Assembly: GCF_000247695.1 (NCBI RefSeq)
Contig: NW_004624747.1
Coordinates: 13,792,305-13,856,304 of the forward strand
Source of the DNA: Heterocephalus glaber
Lineage: Eukaryota; Chordata; Mammalia; Rodentia; Bathyergidae
Direction of reading: 5' to 3'
Length of the DNA stretch: 64,000 nucleotides
The position numbers and the translations under genes are program-made. This document shows positions 1 through 12,371 of the stretch, piece by piece. Numbering within the stretch: the first letter of the stretch is position 1; every line of letters starts with the position of its first letter. The notes below the pieces were generated by a model. It had not been told where the DNA came from. It did no database searches and saw only the letters and a list, made by a program, of their open reading frames with translations.

Positions 1-83
1 ACACACAGACATGTATATATGTAATTAGAGAGAGGAAATGGGAGAATTATCAGAAATCTCATATCCTATAATAAGAAGGTCTT

Positions 84-112
84 GAGTTCGATCCCCGGTA
101 CCAAAAAAAAAA
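84..112 (+). mobile_element. severely 5'-truncated ID SINE with target-site duplication
   Basis: Only the 3' end of an ID element is present (B-box GTTCGATCC, then CCGGTACC and a run of 12 A). It is flanked by AAGAAGGTCTT at 73-83 and 113-123, so this is a real insertion and not decay. Confidence 0.85.
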
Positions 113-533
113 AAGAAGGTCTTAGGCAGAGGAACAGACAGCTTAAAGATAGAGGATGGAAGAGTTTTATTCAGCTTCCTCACTAGGAAAAGGAGATTTC
201 ATAGTGTCCTCTCTAAACATTCTTTTTTCTTTTAATACCCAATTAAATCAAAGCAAAGCAAATTTACTTTTTTGATACAAAGTCCAGCCTTAAAGGTTTG
301 TGGTCAGGCTCCTCAAATCTCTGGGCTCAGTAGGGGGACTTAACACTTTAATGAAGCAAAGGTTCTTTTGTACCACTGAACTGCTAATTTGTGAGAAGCC
401 CATATATGATGTGGGGTTATGGGAAAACTAGGCAACATAGTGTATGACTGAATTCAGGGATTATTTTGATAGGGAGAAAGGTTAGACAGGAAATCCTTAC
501 ACTTCGAACTTCATGGATCAGTAAAACTTGACA

Positions 534-723
534 AAACTGGGGGAGGTGGTACACACCTGAAATCCCAGCTACTCAGGAGGGTGAGTAAGGAGGATTGTAA
601 GTTTGAGGCCAGCCTGGGATAGCAAGACCCTATCTCAAAGGGATTAGGGTGCAGGTCAGTGGTAGAATGCTTTCCTAGCATGTGTGAGGCCCTGGGTTCA
701 ATCCCTAATACCACAAAACAAAT
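534..723 (+). mobile_element. B1-dID composite SINE
   Basis: A B1-like 7SL-derived half (CCCAGCTACTCAGGAGG, GAGGCCAGCCTGG) is followed by an ID-like tRNA-derived half (GTAGAATGCTTTCCTAGCATG, GGTTCAATCC). It is diverged. Confidence 0.85.
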
Positions 724-1582
724 ATTTTTGAAGACCGAAGGGGTTGTCTGCTTACTGAATTCCCTAACAAGTGGACAGAGTCAAGGACTGAAAAGCTAAT
801 TCTTCCGTTAGCATTATTTCAGGAAACAACATCTAAATGCTAAGAGAGTTACAAGGACAAATTCTCAGAAAAAAAGGACAGTCCTTTCAATGGAATACGT
901 TTAGCTTTAGTGAAAGCCCTCTTACATTGTCCTAGCCTCTCTTTGTCAAGGTCAGTACTCAGGTGCCATTGGTTGGAGGGCCCCAGGTTTCTGAACAGTG
1001 GGGAGGGATCATATGAGCAGGAGTTGGAGGTGAGGAAAATGAGCTCATTAAACTCAGTCCTAGGTGGAAGTAATTTGTCACGTTGTACCCTGCAGGTGGG
1101 CTGAAATAGAAATGTGGATTTCAGAAGCAGTTTTCTAGTTTTTGAAAACTTGACATACAACATGCATTTACAGTATTGTATTTGCAGCTAGCTGCTGCTT
1201 TTCAGTAATAGGTTGATCTTATAGATTGATCTGTGGGATTTATTATCATTTTGGTTTTTTCTTAAGTAATAGAAGTTCTACTACATCAGTAACTTGTATA
1301 GGGGAACACATCGTTCACTCTAACTATGTACTCAGTTCTCATTTGTGTAATACCAAAGGGTGCGTATCATCAACAAATCTTACCCCTTTGCCTTTGGATT
1401 GTATTATGCACTTTTAAAAAATAATTAGTAAAGCATTTGCATTTCGTGATATGTGCCACTTGACAGAGGATTTAAGTGCCTGGGAGAATAGTAATCAGTG
1501 GCAAATCAGCCTGTGTCTGATGTGGCTGTTGGCAATCTACTTGAGGATAATTGCTGTATTTGCTTTATTTATGGATTTTTAG

Positions 1583-1786
1583 GTAAATGCCAAGCTCCCA
1601 ATTGGAACCCCGGATTACATGGCTCCTGAAGTGCTGACCGCAATGAACGGGGACGGAAAAGGAACTTACGGCCTAGACTGTGACTGGTGGTCAGTGGGAG
1701 TTATTGCTTATGAAATGGCTTATGGGAGAACCCCATTCACAGAGGGAACCTCGGCCAGGACCTTTAATAATATTATGAATTTCCAG
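1583..1786 (+). CDS. CIT: CIT exon: kinase activation segment and subdomain IX (68 codons, phase 0/0)
   Basis: Internal exon of citron kinase, a Ser/Thr kinase of the ROCK/MRCK branch of the AGC family that acts at the cleavage furrow and midbody. The translation opens [28 protein letters not shown] is the end of the activation loop with the P+1 loop and the APE motif. [14 protein letters not shown] follows, with the invariant Asp of subdomain IX. The exon ends at NIMNFQ. It is flanked by TTTTTAG and GTAAGG, and its 204 nt are in frame at both ends. The preceding exon, which should carry the DFG motif, is not in the 1,582 bases upstream. Identity rests on near-complete agreement with remembered human and mouse citron; a few residues differ from human, for example YGRTPFTEG. 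Confidence 0.97.
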
Positions 1787-2161
1787 GTAAGGGTCATTAG
1801 ATTTTGAAGCAATACTGAGAAATGTCATTTAAAAATTGTGTGATTGAACATTGATGTGTAAACCAGCAAGGCACTCATTTTGTGCGCCAAAAGCTGCCCT
1901 AAATGCTTTGCTAATTATAGTTCATTGAATCTCAGCTGCCAGTAATTGTAAGATTACATCATTATTTTGAAAAAGAAAAACTGCCAATTAATCTACATGT
2001 TTATTGATTATAAAATGCATCTTGATTTCTCTACTATTAAATGTACATAAATGTGAATCTTAGAACTGATGAACTATAGTTTACTTGTTTAGTTCATCTT
2101 CCAAAAACCTTGTGGGCTAGGTAGTATTATGATTGTTATTATTTTTATTTATAGGTGAAGA

Positions 2162-2246
2162 GGGCCGGGGATTTAGCTCAGTGGTTCCACCACCTGCCTC
2201 GCAAGTCCAAGGACCCAAGTTCGATCCCTGATACCAAAAAAAAAAA
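2162..2246 (+). mobile_element. ID SINE, young subfamily
   Basis: An A-box (TTAGCTCAGTGG) and B-box (GTTCGATCC) are intact, and an A-tail is present. It is flanked by imperfect copies of GTGAAGAG. Confidence 0.88.
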
Positions 2247-2350
2247 TTTGTATGTGAAGAGACTAGGCAAAGAGAGGTTAAGAAACGTGCCCAAAATAAT
2301 AGTTCATGCTCTTTATTTTATGTTATAGTGCTTCTTAGCACTATCAAATA

Positions 2351-2425
2351 GGGTGTAGGTCAGTGATAGAGTACTTGCCTAGCATATGAGAGGCTCTGGG
2401 TTCCATCCCCATTCCTGCAAAAAAC
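2351..2425 (+). mobile_element. ID/dID-type SINE half, diverged
   Basis: It matches the dID type (GTAGGTCAGTGATAGAG, CTTGCCTAGCATATGAGAGG, GGGTTCCATCC) and is followed by an A-rich tail. No B1 half precedes it. Confidence 0.75.
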
Positions 2426-2569
2426 CAAAAAAACAAACAGAACAAAACAAATAAAACAACAACAAAAAAAATGATTTTCTGATGACTATACTGTTCACTA
2501 CATTAAGCCCATTTCTTAAAGATGTAATAAATATCTATGTATTCTTTAGTTTCCAAAAGAAAAAAGAGA

Positions 2570-2688
2570 GCCAGGCATGGTGGTGCATGCCTATAAGCCC
2601 AGTACCGAGGAGGCTGAGGCAGTAGGATTGCCATGAGTTCAAGGCCAGCCTGAACTACATAGTGATACCCTGTTGAAAAAAAAAAAAC
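2570..2688 (+). mobile_element. B1 SINE monomer without internal duplication
   Basis: It begins CCAGGCATGGTGGTGCATGC and ends in a run of A. It has one copy of the GAGTTCAAGGCCAGCC...TACATAGT segment, in contrast to the copy at 57527. Confidence 0.85.
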
Positions 2689-3368
2689 GCTAAAAGGAAA
2701 AAGAATTCATTTCCATTTCCTGGAATAGTTAATATATAATTTTTAATGTAGCATATGTTGTTTTTCTTGAGTCTTCTCTTGAGTTGAAGTTCTCCTTAGA
2801 TGACTCTTGGGACTGATTTATTTCCTTCATTTCAGCTTGCTCATTGAATAATTTAATCATGAGTGAACTGTAGCAGGTTTATCTATTAGGTACAGTACCA
2901 GGTTAACAGTGATGAACAAGAAGGAGGGCCTCTTTGCTTTCTTTCCCCATCATCACTCAGAAACTACACTGCATTGTGTCAGTGCAAAAATAGGTTCAGA
3001 GAGAGCATGTGGAAGAGGGAAGCAGGGCAAGAAAGGTAGTCAGAGGAGGCCTGTGGGTGGAGAAGGAGTTCTAGGCCGAAAGAACAACTTGGTGTGTTTG
3101 GGGAGTTTTAAATAGCTCATTATTGTTGGACAGCAAAGAGAGATGGGGAGCATACAAAGTGAGATGGGAGAGAGAAGCAGAGTTTAAAGGAGCTAGGTCT
3201 ATTGATATGAACAGGCCACTTATTTTGGGAACATGCTTTTGGTCCAAAGTTAAGAGGGCATGGAACTTCTTTCTTTGTTAAAAAGAAAAAAAAAAAAGAG
3301 CTTGCATATATAAGAAATAGTATCTTAACTTTGGGACATGAGAAACTAAATTACTGCTAAGAAAATAA

Positions 3369-3548
<180 letters not shown>

Positions 3549-3901
3549 TAGGGCATATTCTTTCAATTTGGGTGTTGGAATTGAGAAATAGTTTAGTGAT
3601 CTGAAATTTAACTAGTCCAAAGAATGTAGTATAAATTATATAAATAAAAATTTTAATTATGTACAGGAATAGAAAAGGCTAATGACATAGCTGTCTTTGA
3701 GTAATAATTTTGCTTTAAAATTGTTTGCATAGAACTGAGTCATTTATCAAACTCTGTGTTTCTGTGGCCTTTAGAATATTATTTTACAGTAAGTAGGAGG
3801 CACAGATTGATAGAGTTCAGAGGTTGTCCCTTAGTTTGACAGTTTCTTTGTAGAGGAAGCATGGAGTTAGTTATTTCATTCACAGGTTAAGAAAAATATT
3901 T

Positions 3902-3975
3902 GGGGCTGGGGATTTATCTTAGTGGTTTCTCTGCCTGCTGTGCAAGCGCAAAGACCCGAGTTTGATCCCCGGTAC

Positions 3976-4007
<32 letters not shown>
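3902..4007 (+). mobile_element. ID SINE with 31-A tail
   Basis: An ID element with mutated A-box (TTATCTTAGTGG), an intact 3' part (GAGTTTGATCCCCGGTACC) and an uninterrupted A run at about 3977-4007. Confidence 0.88.
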
Positions 4008-4009
<2 letters not shown>

Positions 4010-4486
4010 AAAAAGATTCCAAGACTAGGCAACATGCCCAGGGTGCTCTGCTAATGGCTGAACCTACAATGAAACCATAAACACCTTGTTGTGTTCATTT
4101 GTTTCCCTCTGTATTATTTGTCTTTGCTCACAAACATGTAAAATCTATAATGTTTATGTACAATGGATTCATTCATACATCACTTTATAATCAGTGCAAA
4201 CTGAATTAATTCATTAAAAACAAAGGACTGATTTATTGTCAACAAAAACTGAAAAGCTTGGCTTTTACTAATTGGTGATTTTTCTGAAAGATTTTTCAAT
4301 TCTTGGATGTATCGCTCTCTGAATATGATCTAATCGCCTGACCTAAAGGTCAGCATAGATTACAGCTGGCAGCAAAGCAGTTGGCCTGTTTGAGTGTTTT
4401 ATTTTTGGTGATGAGAGGAGGTAGGGAAATGGAATCTGATTTTAGTTGTCAAAACCAGGCTTCTAATTAGAGCTCTGTTGTAATTA

Positions 4487-4790
4487 CAAGTTGAGCATCC
4501 CTAATCCAAAAATCCAAAATGCTCCAAAATCTGAAACTTTTTGAGTGTTGACATGATGCCACAAGTGGAAAATTCCACATCTGACCTTGTAAGGGGGGTC
4601 ACATTCAAAACACAGGTGCACTAAAAGTATTGTATAAAATTATCATCTGGCTATGTGTATAAAGTATACATAAAATATAAATGAATTTTGTGTTTACATG
4701 TTTGCACTTAAGTCAGTGAGTAGTGATTAATATTGGAGTAACTTTATTTTGTGTTTTGGTAAACATCAGTGTTGTTTTTGGTAATTAGTG
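4487..4790 (+). mobile_element. Tigger-like DNA transposon remnant
   Basis: It begins TTGAGCATCCCTAATCCAAA and continues with AATGCTCCAAAATCTGAAAC, the well-known terminal sequence of a mammalian Tigger (pogo-type) nonautonomous family. The other terminus is not obvious. Confidence 0.65.
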
Positions 4791-5190
4791 TTTTCCCTTG
4801 GTATCTGAGGGGGATTGATTACAGGACCCCTCATGGATATAAAAATCTGAGGATACCCAAGTCCTTATTTATATAAAACTTATGCACATCCTCATATACT
4901 TATCCTCACAACTTAAACACATTCTCATGTATTTAAATCACTTGTGGATTACTTATAATGCCTGATATGGTGTAAATACTGTATAAATAGTTATACTGTA
5001 CTGTCTGGAAAGTAATGACAATGAAAAAATGTCCATATAAATGTTCAGTAAAGATGTAGGTTTGTGTTTTTTTGAGTATTTTTTTTTTTGGTACCGGGGA
5101 TTGAACTCAGGTCCTTGTGCCTTTTGAGTATTTTTGATCTTCAGTTGATTGATTATATGAAACTGATGGATACGGAGGGCCCACTGTATA
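4791..5190. mobile_element. second Tigger-like (pogo-type) element, nearly complete
   Basis: The left end is CCCTTGGTATCTGAGGGGGA and the right end GGATACGGAGGGCCCACTGTA. The two are roughly inverted copies of the CCCTCGGTATCC-type terminus. It carries an antisense ID fragment at 5084-5122. Confidence 0.65.
5084..5122 (-). mobile_element. truncated antisense ID SINE
   Basis: GGTACCGGGGATTGAACTCA on the + strand is the reverse complement of the ID 3' end. It is flanked by TTTGAGTATTTTT at 5071-5083 and 5123-5135. Confidence 0.85.
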
Positions 5191-5350
5191 TCACAATTCC
5201 CAGATTTTGTTCTAGTCTTTTCCTTTCAGGCTATTTATAGGTTTTAGGTGTACTTAGTGTATAACTTCTTTAAAAAAATATTATATGGTACCTGGAGAGG
5301 AAGGCTGACTATGTTGAATGTGGTTCATGCTGGCCATCATGGAGCGTATC

Positions 5351-5447
5351 TTTTTTTTTTTTTTTCTTATTTTGGTGCCAGAGGTTGAATGCAGAACCTT
5401 AGTGCATATTAAGTACATACTCTACTCTTGAGCTATACCCCCAGCCC
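5351..5447 (-). mobile_element. antisense ID/dID SINE
   Basis: A T-run is followed by TTTTGGTGCCAGAGGTTGAA and ends TGAGCTATACCCCCAGCCC, the reverse complement of the ID 5' end. Confidence 0.8.
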
Positions 5448-5744
5448 AAGGTCTGTTTTTTGTAAGGCCATGGGTGTTCCTGGGATAACATTGTGATGGG
5501 TCATGATAGAGTTAAATTCATACACACTGTCTTCATAGTTGATTCACTGTGGATATCTTCTTAATTTTCCTTATCCTAACAATATCCACTTAGATTTTTT
5601 CCTTATCATTAACACAGGGCTCCACCCCCTCCCCATTTGTATCAGGGAGTTCTGACCCAAATAAATCCTGATTCTTGAAAACTGATGGTTTTTATTGACT
5701 GCCAGCTCTCATTATAATAGCTGTGAAGACTCAAAATATATTTG

Positions 5745-6200
5745 CTTCAAAAATTTTTAATTGTAATAAACCTTTTATTTTGGGATATTAAGTTTATAGA
5801 AAAGTTGCAAAGCTAGTATGAGTCTTTTATACATTTCTTTAGTTGTCCCCACTGTTCACTTCTTACATAATAATGTCACATTTGTTAAAAGTAAGATTAA
5901 TATTTTAAAATTACTATTAACTAAATTCCATATTTTGTTCAGGTTTAATGAGTTTTCCAACTTATGTCCCTTTTCTGTTCCAGGAATCAGTCCAGGATAC
6001 CATATTGTAATTAAGATGTTTATATTGATGGGACTCGTTTTTGCTTAGCTCCGTAGTGCAGCTCAGACAAGGGAAGGGCTGTATCTTTTTGCCATTGAAG
6101 ATTGCAGTGGTTATGTAGCATTCCTCATTATACATGAGGCATGGTATTAATTTTAGTGTCTTCTAGCAGATTTTCCTCTTTTATCCTGCCCATTTGCAGT
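5745..6200. mobile_element. old L1 (L1M-type) fragment
   Basis: It resembles the ancient L1M untranslated region: AGAAAAGTTGCAAAGCTAGT, then ACATAATAATGTCACATTTG, then TTTTCTGTTCCAGGAATCAG. It may extend towards 6600. No open frame is retained. Confidence 0.6.
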
Positions 6201-7769
6201 CAGCTCAGGGTTTTGTGATTGAGAACATTGCCGAACTCCATGCTCTTTGAGCAGTTTTCTAAGTAGGTATCTCTAACATAAATTATGCCTTTGTCCAGTC
6301 CTATTTTTTATAAATGCATGTGACTTTCATCCACTGAAACACTCGGTCATTAAGTTTCCCAAGTTCATGGTTGTTGCTTCAAAACCTTGTGTTTCCTGGC
6401 TTTTGAGTATTTCTGCTTACTATAACATGAGATTGTCCTTTGATGAAAGTAACATTAGCCTTTCTGCTGTTTCACCCCTAATTCTTCTTTTTCTTGTTGT
6501 AACCAATGAAAGGAAGTACTGTTTAACACAGCAGGCAATAATCTTCAAAAACTCATTATCTCAAGAGGTGGTCTTGGCAGGATGTATAAATTCAATTTAA
6601 GAAGGATCTGGGCAAAATTTTGAATGACAGAACTGGAAGTGACTGAGAGAAACTGGGGATTGCTTGGCTTTGACATTGAGGTCAGGCAGAGCATCTGCAC
6701 CCTTCTGGGTTCCGCCCCTGGGGATTGCTGTGGACAGCACCATGTGAAGCAGGCATCTGATCCAGTTGAAGGATGCTTATTCTCCCAGCATGTCAAAAGC
6801 TCTATGATGAGTTACTGTCACATTCGTGGGTCACCAGGCACCCATTACTCTGTTTCATTCCCTGCCTCATCCACGGTTGTGTTTTCAGCTGCTTATTATT
6901 ATCATTATTTCAAGGCTTCTCTCCAAGTTTCAGTAGGAGGCTTTTGAAGCATACCAACTGCCCCGGGCTGTGCAATTCCAGTGGTGTTTCAGATGCTGGG
7001 TAGGATTCTGGTTGAAATCTGCCTGATTTTTCTGGACCTTTGGAATGCTGAAACCAATCAGAACTCTTCTTTCATGTCTTTGGAGTTATTTATACCTTAC
7101 CGAGGATCTTGCACCTGCTTCTGCCAATGGGAAGGTTTTGCCTCCTGGTGCTCTCTTTAGTCACACTTTTGAAATACCTATCTCCAATGAGATGTGATGT
7201 CAGTAGAACTGGCACACTTGTACCTTTCATCCAAGACCACCATGTCTCAACAGTGAGAAAGGCATACTGCAAGGGGTGATTATGGTTTATTTCCCTGAAC
7301 ATTTATGGCCAATGCCCTAGAGAACTTCTGATGTCTGTTATTCATGACATGGGCTTTTCCTTTTGAGTCCTCCTCTTCTCAACTGTTGTCAGACACAATT
7401 CTTGCCAAATTATTCAGATTTTAAAGATCATTAGCACTTGTTGGTACAGGGTACATTTTATTTTGATCTGACAGTGACTCAGTGGTGATTCCATGCTGAT
7501 GACACACTGAGATACTTCTCTTTCAGATAGGTGTCTTTTTTTGTTGTTGCTGATCTTTATTTCTTACCTGCCCTTGAATGGTTATAGTACAGCCTCAAGT
7601 GCAGAATCTTGTGGTTGCTCAATACATTTGAGGGATGACAGCTTTTGGTTTAAGTGTTAGTGACTCACCTAGCCCAGGGTGCCATTCTTAAATATCTTTG
7701 CATGCAAAAATAAGCACCATGTGACTCCCTGGATTTTAATTCCAGTTCTCTAGCATGAAAGCTAATACT

Positions 7770-8170
7770 GTTTAAGGAACACCTAGTCTATGCCTACCAT
7801 TAGGTATTGAAGTATATCACACTTGATTACTTCAAAGCAATTCTGTCAAATGTAAGGAATATTATACTCATCATAGAGCTATGGATAATCTGGTAACCTG
7901 CCCAAGTTCATATGGCAAGTCAGCGAGAGAATCTGAATTTGGAAGTCAGTCTGACTCAAAACCTGTGTTCTTTTTTTTGTTTTGTTTTGTTGTGTTTTGT
8001 TTTGGTACCAGGGATCAAACTCAGGTCCTTGCGCTTGTGCAGCAGGCGGCGAAACTACTGAGCTAAATCCCCAGCCCTAAAACCTGTGTTCTTTTTATAA
8101 TACCATGTGTACCTTACCATAAGTAATTGTTATTACAAATATTGTTTGTAATGCTGGCAGATAGTAAGCT
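7770..8170 (+). mobile_element. MIR SINE fossil split by ID insertion
   Basis: CCTACCATTAGGTATTGAAG and later GTAACCTGCCCAAGTTCATA followed by GGCAAGTCAGCGAGAG are typical of the MIR core and 3' region. An antisense ID follows directly at 7976. Confidence 0.6.
7976..8078 (-). mobile_element. antisense ID SINE with perfect 18-bp target-site duplication
   Basis: The reverse complement of a full ID element ends AGCTAAATCCCCAGCCC. It is flanked by AAAACCTGTGTTCTTTTT at 7958-7975 and 8079-8096, identical in both copies. Confidence 0.93.
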
Positions 8171-8689
8171 ATGTCATACTAGAGTGTGGGCTAATCTCTG
8201 GATCTGTTTAAAAACATTTGGAATTACAGTAACTTTTGAATCTTCAAACTCATTCAGGTATTTGAGCATCTACTGTGTGACAAGAGCTGTGTTAGGTGTT
8301 ATAGTTCTATTAATGAACAGACTGGGATGTGTTCCTGCCTTTATGGAGCTTAGAGTGTAAGATCTTAACTGGTCCTTTGAGCAACTAGAGCTGTGGTCTT
8401 GTTAAACTGCTATACCCTAAAGAGGTAGGAAGTTTCATGCTTGTAGATTCCCCACTGGGTTACTGAACCACATATGCTTGATTTTAAGGAAAGCATAGAC
8501 CATAGACAGTGACCTGGTGACCCCTTCTCCACATATAGCATTCTGCTGACTTGTTATTCTCTATATACCTCAGATGTAGACCGGGAAAGGACAATGTTAG
8601 ATTAATGGCCCACTTTTAAAATCAGGATTTAAAGTCTCAGGATGAACTGAGAAGACTCCGGATATGTCTTGTTTTCTGTTTATTGGGAA

Positions 8690-8911
8690 TGAGGTCTCTT
8701 GACTTTGGCACTGTTGACATTGGGGCCAGATAATTTTTTGTTGTGTGGGCTGCTATATAGATTACAGGATTCGTAGTAACATCCCTGGCCTTTACCTACA
8801 GTTGTAAGTAGCACCCTTCCTCCTGCAGCTGTGACAACCAAAAATGTCTCTAAATATTGCCCAGTGTCCCTTGGGAATGGGGGCAAAATTGTCCCTAGTT
8901 GAGAACTGTTG
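8690..8911 (-). mobile_element. MER5A-type hAT-Charlie element, antisense
   Basis: ACTTTGGCACTGTTGACATT at one end and AATTGTCCCTAGTTGAGAAC at the other reproduce the reverse complement of MER5A. The middle has the TGACAACCAAAAATGTCTC block. Confidence 0.75.
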
Positions 8912-9011
8912 ATTTAGAAGAATTGTCTGAGTTGTTATCAGGAGAGAGAATATTGGAGTAACCTCAACCCCTTAAGACTGCCATTACTAACAGACAGCAG
9001 TGCAGTTTTCT

Positions 9012-9165
9012 GGGATTGGTAGAAGCTTCATACTCACAGTGTGGTCCATGGTCTGGCAGCATGGTGTCACCTGGGAGCTGGTTAGAGAGGCAAACACTCA
9101 GTCCTGATAAGTCAGAAGCTGCATTTTAATAAGATCCCCAGGTGTTCCTGTGCATACTAGAGTTT
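9012..9165 (+). mobile_element. MER20-like hAT element
   Basis: AGTGTGGTCCATGGTCTGGC, ACCTGGGAGCTGGTTAGAGA and AAGATCCCCAGGTG follow the MER20 order. Confidence 0.65.
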
Positions 9166-9669
9166 ACCAAGACATACAGGAGGGGAAAATTATATCTGTC
9201 AGTCTTAGAGTTTCTTACTCATCTTTGTGGATCTTCCTTACTTTGCCTTCTGGACTTGGGGAGAGGAGGAGGCTGCTTTTTGGCTGAGGACTCCCATGGG
9301 TGGATGGAACTGCCTAAAATTGTTGGGTTTTGTACTCTGATTTTGAGGAATTTAAAGCTTTTCTCTCAGATAGATTTTATATCCATCATATCCTTCAAGA
9401 TAATGGTTTAATCTGCTATCTTTTGAAAGCAAAAGACATTTTCATATATCCTACCACCCCACTTTACTGCTTCATGTTCACCTTTTTAAAACTTTTTATT
9501 TCACTGGTACATTTTAAATATACATAATGATAACATTCATCAGAGGGAATTTGTACCTGTACATGATCTATCTTGCTTCTTCTTTTTTTCTTATTCTCTT
9601 CCCTCGTGTTCATTTTTAATTACAGATAGAGTAAATATTCTTAATACTTCTTATGCATGTATTATATTG

Positions 9670-9885
9670 ATGTGCCATTTATTGTGTACTTATCATGTGC
9701 TAGGGCTCTGCAAAGCATGTTTTGCACATTATTGCCCCATTTACTCCTCCCTAACCCCCTGTGAGTGGGTCCTATAGTTAGTTCTACAGTACGCATGAGG
9801 GCGCTGAAGCCTGACCAGATGAGCCACTTAGCATGGAGCTGGTACTTGAACTGAACTCAAGTCCCTTTGACTCCAAGTCGTTTTT
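9670..9885 (+). mobile_element. MIR SINE fossil
   Basis: TTATTGTGTACTTATCATGT, then CATTTACTCCTCCCTAACCC and a terminal TTGAACTGAACTCAAGTCCC follow the MIR layout. Confidence 0.65.
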
Positions 9886-10191
9886 GGTTTTATTTATTTG
9901 AAAAGCAGTATAGTCCATGGTAAAAAGTTTGAGTGACAAAAGATTATACAGTGAAAAATGTCTCCTACCCCATACCCAATCTCTCCTTCTCAAGTAAACT
10001 CTTATTGTCAATTTCTTGTATAACTTTACAGTGTTCCGTGCTAATATAAACACCAGCATAACTTCTACTCTTAACAACTCTTTTATGCTGCTTGTCAAGA
10101 ATTTGGGAATTTTTATTGGCAGATTATTTTCCTATATTTTTAGAAAAAGTGAGGGAAAAGTCTTTGTAAGAACTTACCACAGGGCTGGGGA

Positions 10192-10273
10192 TTTAGCTCA
10201 GTGGTTCCACCACCTGCTTCACAAGCACAAGGTCCCAAGTTCAATCCTCAGTACTTAAAAAAAAAAAAAAAAT
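10192..10273 (+). mobile_element. ID SINE
   Basis: A full element (GATTTAGCTCAGTGGTTCCA, AAGTTCAATCC) with an A-tail, flanked by copies of GAACTTACCA. Confidence 0.88.
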
Positions 10274-12371
10274 GAACTTACCATGTTTATCCTTTGGATT
10301 TGCTCCTCTGTCATTGATTTCTCATGACATGTCTCTCTTCCATCCAAATGAAGAATCTTTATGATTTAACATTAATATTCTGCTTATTTTAGTTATTTGC
10401 CTACAGAATAGCATTATTTTAATAGTGTGTACATTTTTTGTGTATGTTTATTCATTTGTTTTGCCTTTTTAAGGTCTGCTTGTTTTGGGTTCTTGTTATT
10501 TGAACAAGTATCTGGCCAGGTTTGTTTTCTAAGCTAGTTTGAGGAGGTTGAGGGTGTACTTCCTTGCTTGCTTGGTTGACCCTGAAATGTGTCTCCCTGT
10601 CAGATATCCAGTCAATTCACAGACAGGAGGAAGTGAGGAAGGGGAACTGAGAGTGTTTAGGATATCAGCATGGGGGAGGAAGAGGATAGAAAGAAAGGGG
10701 ATGCTATAGTAGTAATGGCAGAAATTCAGCCTACTAGACCAGGAACATGTGGGCACCACCTGCTAGAACATAAAAAGGAATAATGAAGAAATGTAGCCAG
10801 TAACTTGTATAGTCTCTTAAGGGATATGCAGGGAAATATTTATGTATCTCTTGAGGGCTGTTGTATGTTTAGAGGTTAAGTTATTAAGAGGAGAAAGTAG
10901 GCTAAAAAGAACTAAGTGCTTATGAATAAGGATTGTAGAATTTTCCTCTAGTCTGAATTTAGAGGCTACCACCAGCGGTGTTAAACAGTTATATTCTCCT
11001 TTATTCCAAGATAAATTGAGAAAGCTTGTTCTAGAGATAATTACAGTATCAAGAAGATAAAAATCTGCAGTATTAAGAAGATAGAAATCTGGATGAAGGA
11101 AGTGTCTGGGTAGGAAAATAAAGTCAAGGTTAAAAGTAAAAACAAAGAAATGTTTGTTATGTTGCCAGACAAGGAACAATTTGGGGTTCTCAGCTTCCCA
11201 GTGGCTAAAATGAAAAGGAGAACATGAAGTTTTAAGAGCCCTTGTGCATAAGAAAAAATTCAAGATGGGTTAGTTTAGAAAAGACTGATTTTTCTGAATA
11301 CTGAGCTTTGTGGTATTTTACTACTGGGTTTCCCATAAATGAGGCCCCCTGTAACATGGTGACAACATCCCTCTAATATGTACCTTAGTAATTTTCATAG
11401 AGTGTCCCTAAGTACAAGCCAAGGGTGCACTGCCTTATTCTACTTAGGTAAGTCAGTTCTAAATGAGATAAAGTAATTCCTTTCTGAGAGAAGAAGAGAT
11501 ATGGGAAATAGGTTTATTAGAGAGCCCATAAATTAGAGTCCTTCGCCCTTACATTCTCATTTGTGGGGAAACTTTTCACAAGCAAGCAAACATAGAAATG
11601 ATTTGGCCAAAGATTCAAAATGCTGTTAAACATCTGGGACTCCATTCAGCAGCCAACTTCCTAATCAATTCTGTAAAGTGTGGTGATTGCATTTATGCTC
11701 ATTTTCTGGGGGTGAAAGTTGGATAGAACCAAAGCGGATGGTTGGCGGGAATCACAAGAAATGAAAGCATAAGGACAAAGAGTAGGAGGCACAGGTGGCT
11801 CATGACTGAGAGTTTGGAAATGATTTCCACTGTCTCAGTTCAGAGAAAATAAATGGTGATGGAACATTCAGCTGCAGCATTAGGAGTCTGAGATCTAAGA
11901 CCACCCTTCTTGTCCTTCAAAATTTTGCCTTGTAAAAGACAGATGCAAGGAACTGATAGCCAGATAGGGACCAAAATATCCACTTTGTCCTGGGAAGTGC
12001 TCAATAACCTTCAGTGGAGGGCTGTGGAAACTTTGACCATCCTGTTGAACAGAGAAGAATGGTGTGCCTTCCCTCATGGATAGGGAGACCTGGCCATGAG
12101 GCTGCTGGGAGTCATGAGGATAAAAGTGGTCAGTGGGCTGATAGCCAGCCCACTCTTACGTAGTGAGAGAGAGTTTTATTGCAAGGCACACTTGTTCTAC
12201 CTTCTAGTAAAATGTGGCGAGTATCCAGCTCTGATGAGTCCAGTGTGTTCCTCGTCCTGTGTGGGAAGGGGGAGTCAAAGGGTGAGACTAGATTTGCTTA
12301 TCCAGTTCTTCTACCTTATAGGATAGAAGTTCCTTAGACCAGGAAAAGATTGAGGATAAAATACTTGCCTC

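Larger units (their letters stand above)
1..1582 (+). other. CIT: CIT intron (3' part)
   Basis: No exon is seen here. It holds a very short truncated ID SINE (84-112) and a B1-dID dimer (534-723). The remainder (724-1582) shows no repeat I recognise. Confidence 0.8.

Noticed and set aside
10817..11263. 148-codon minus-strand open frame
   Set aside because: No motif or splice context. The sequence contains a small tandem duplication (AAGAAGATA...AAATCT) and looks like ordinary intron.
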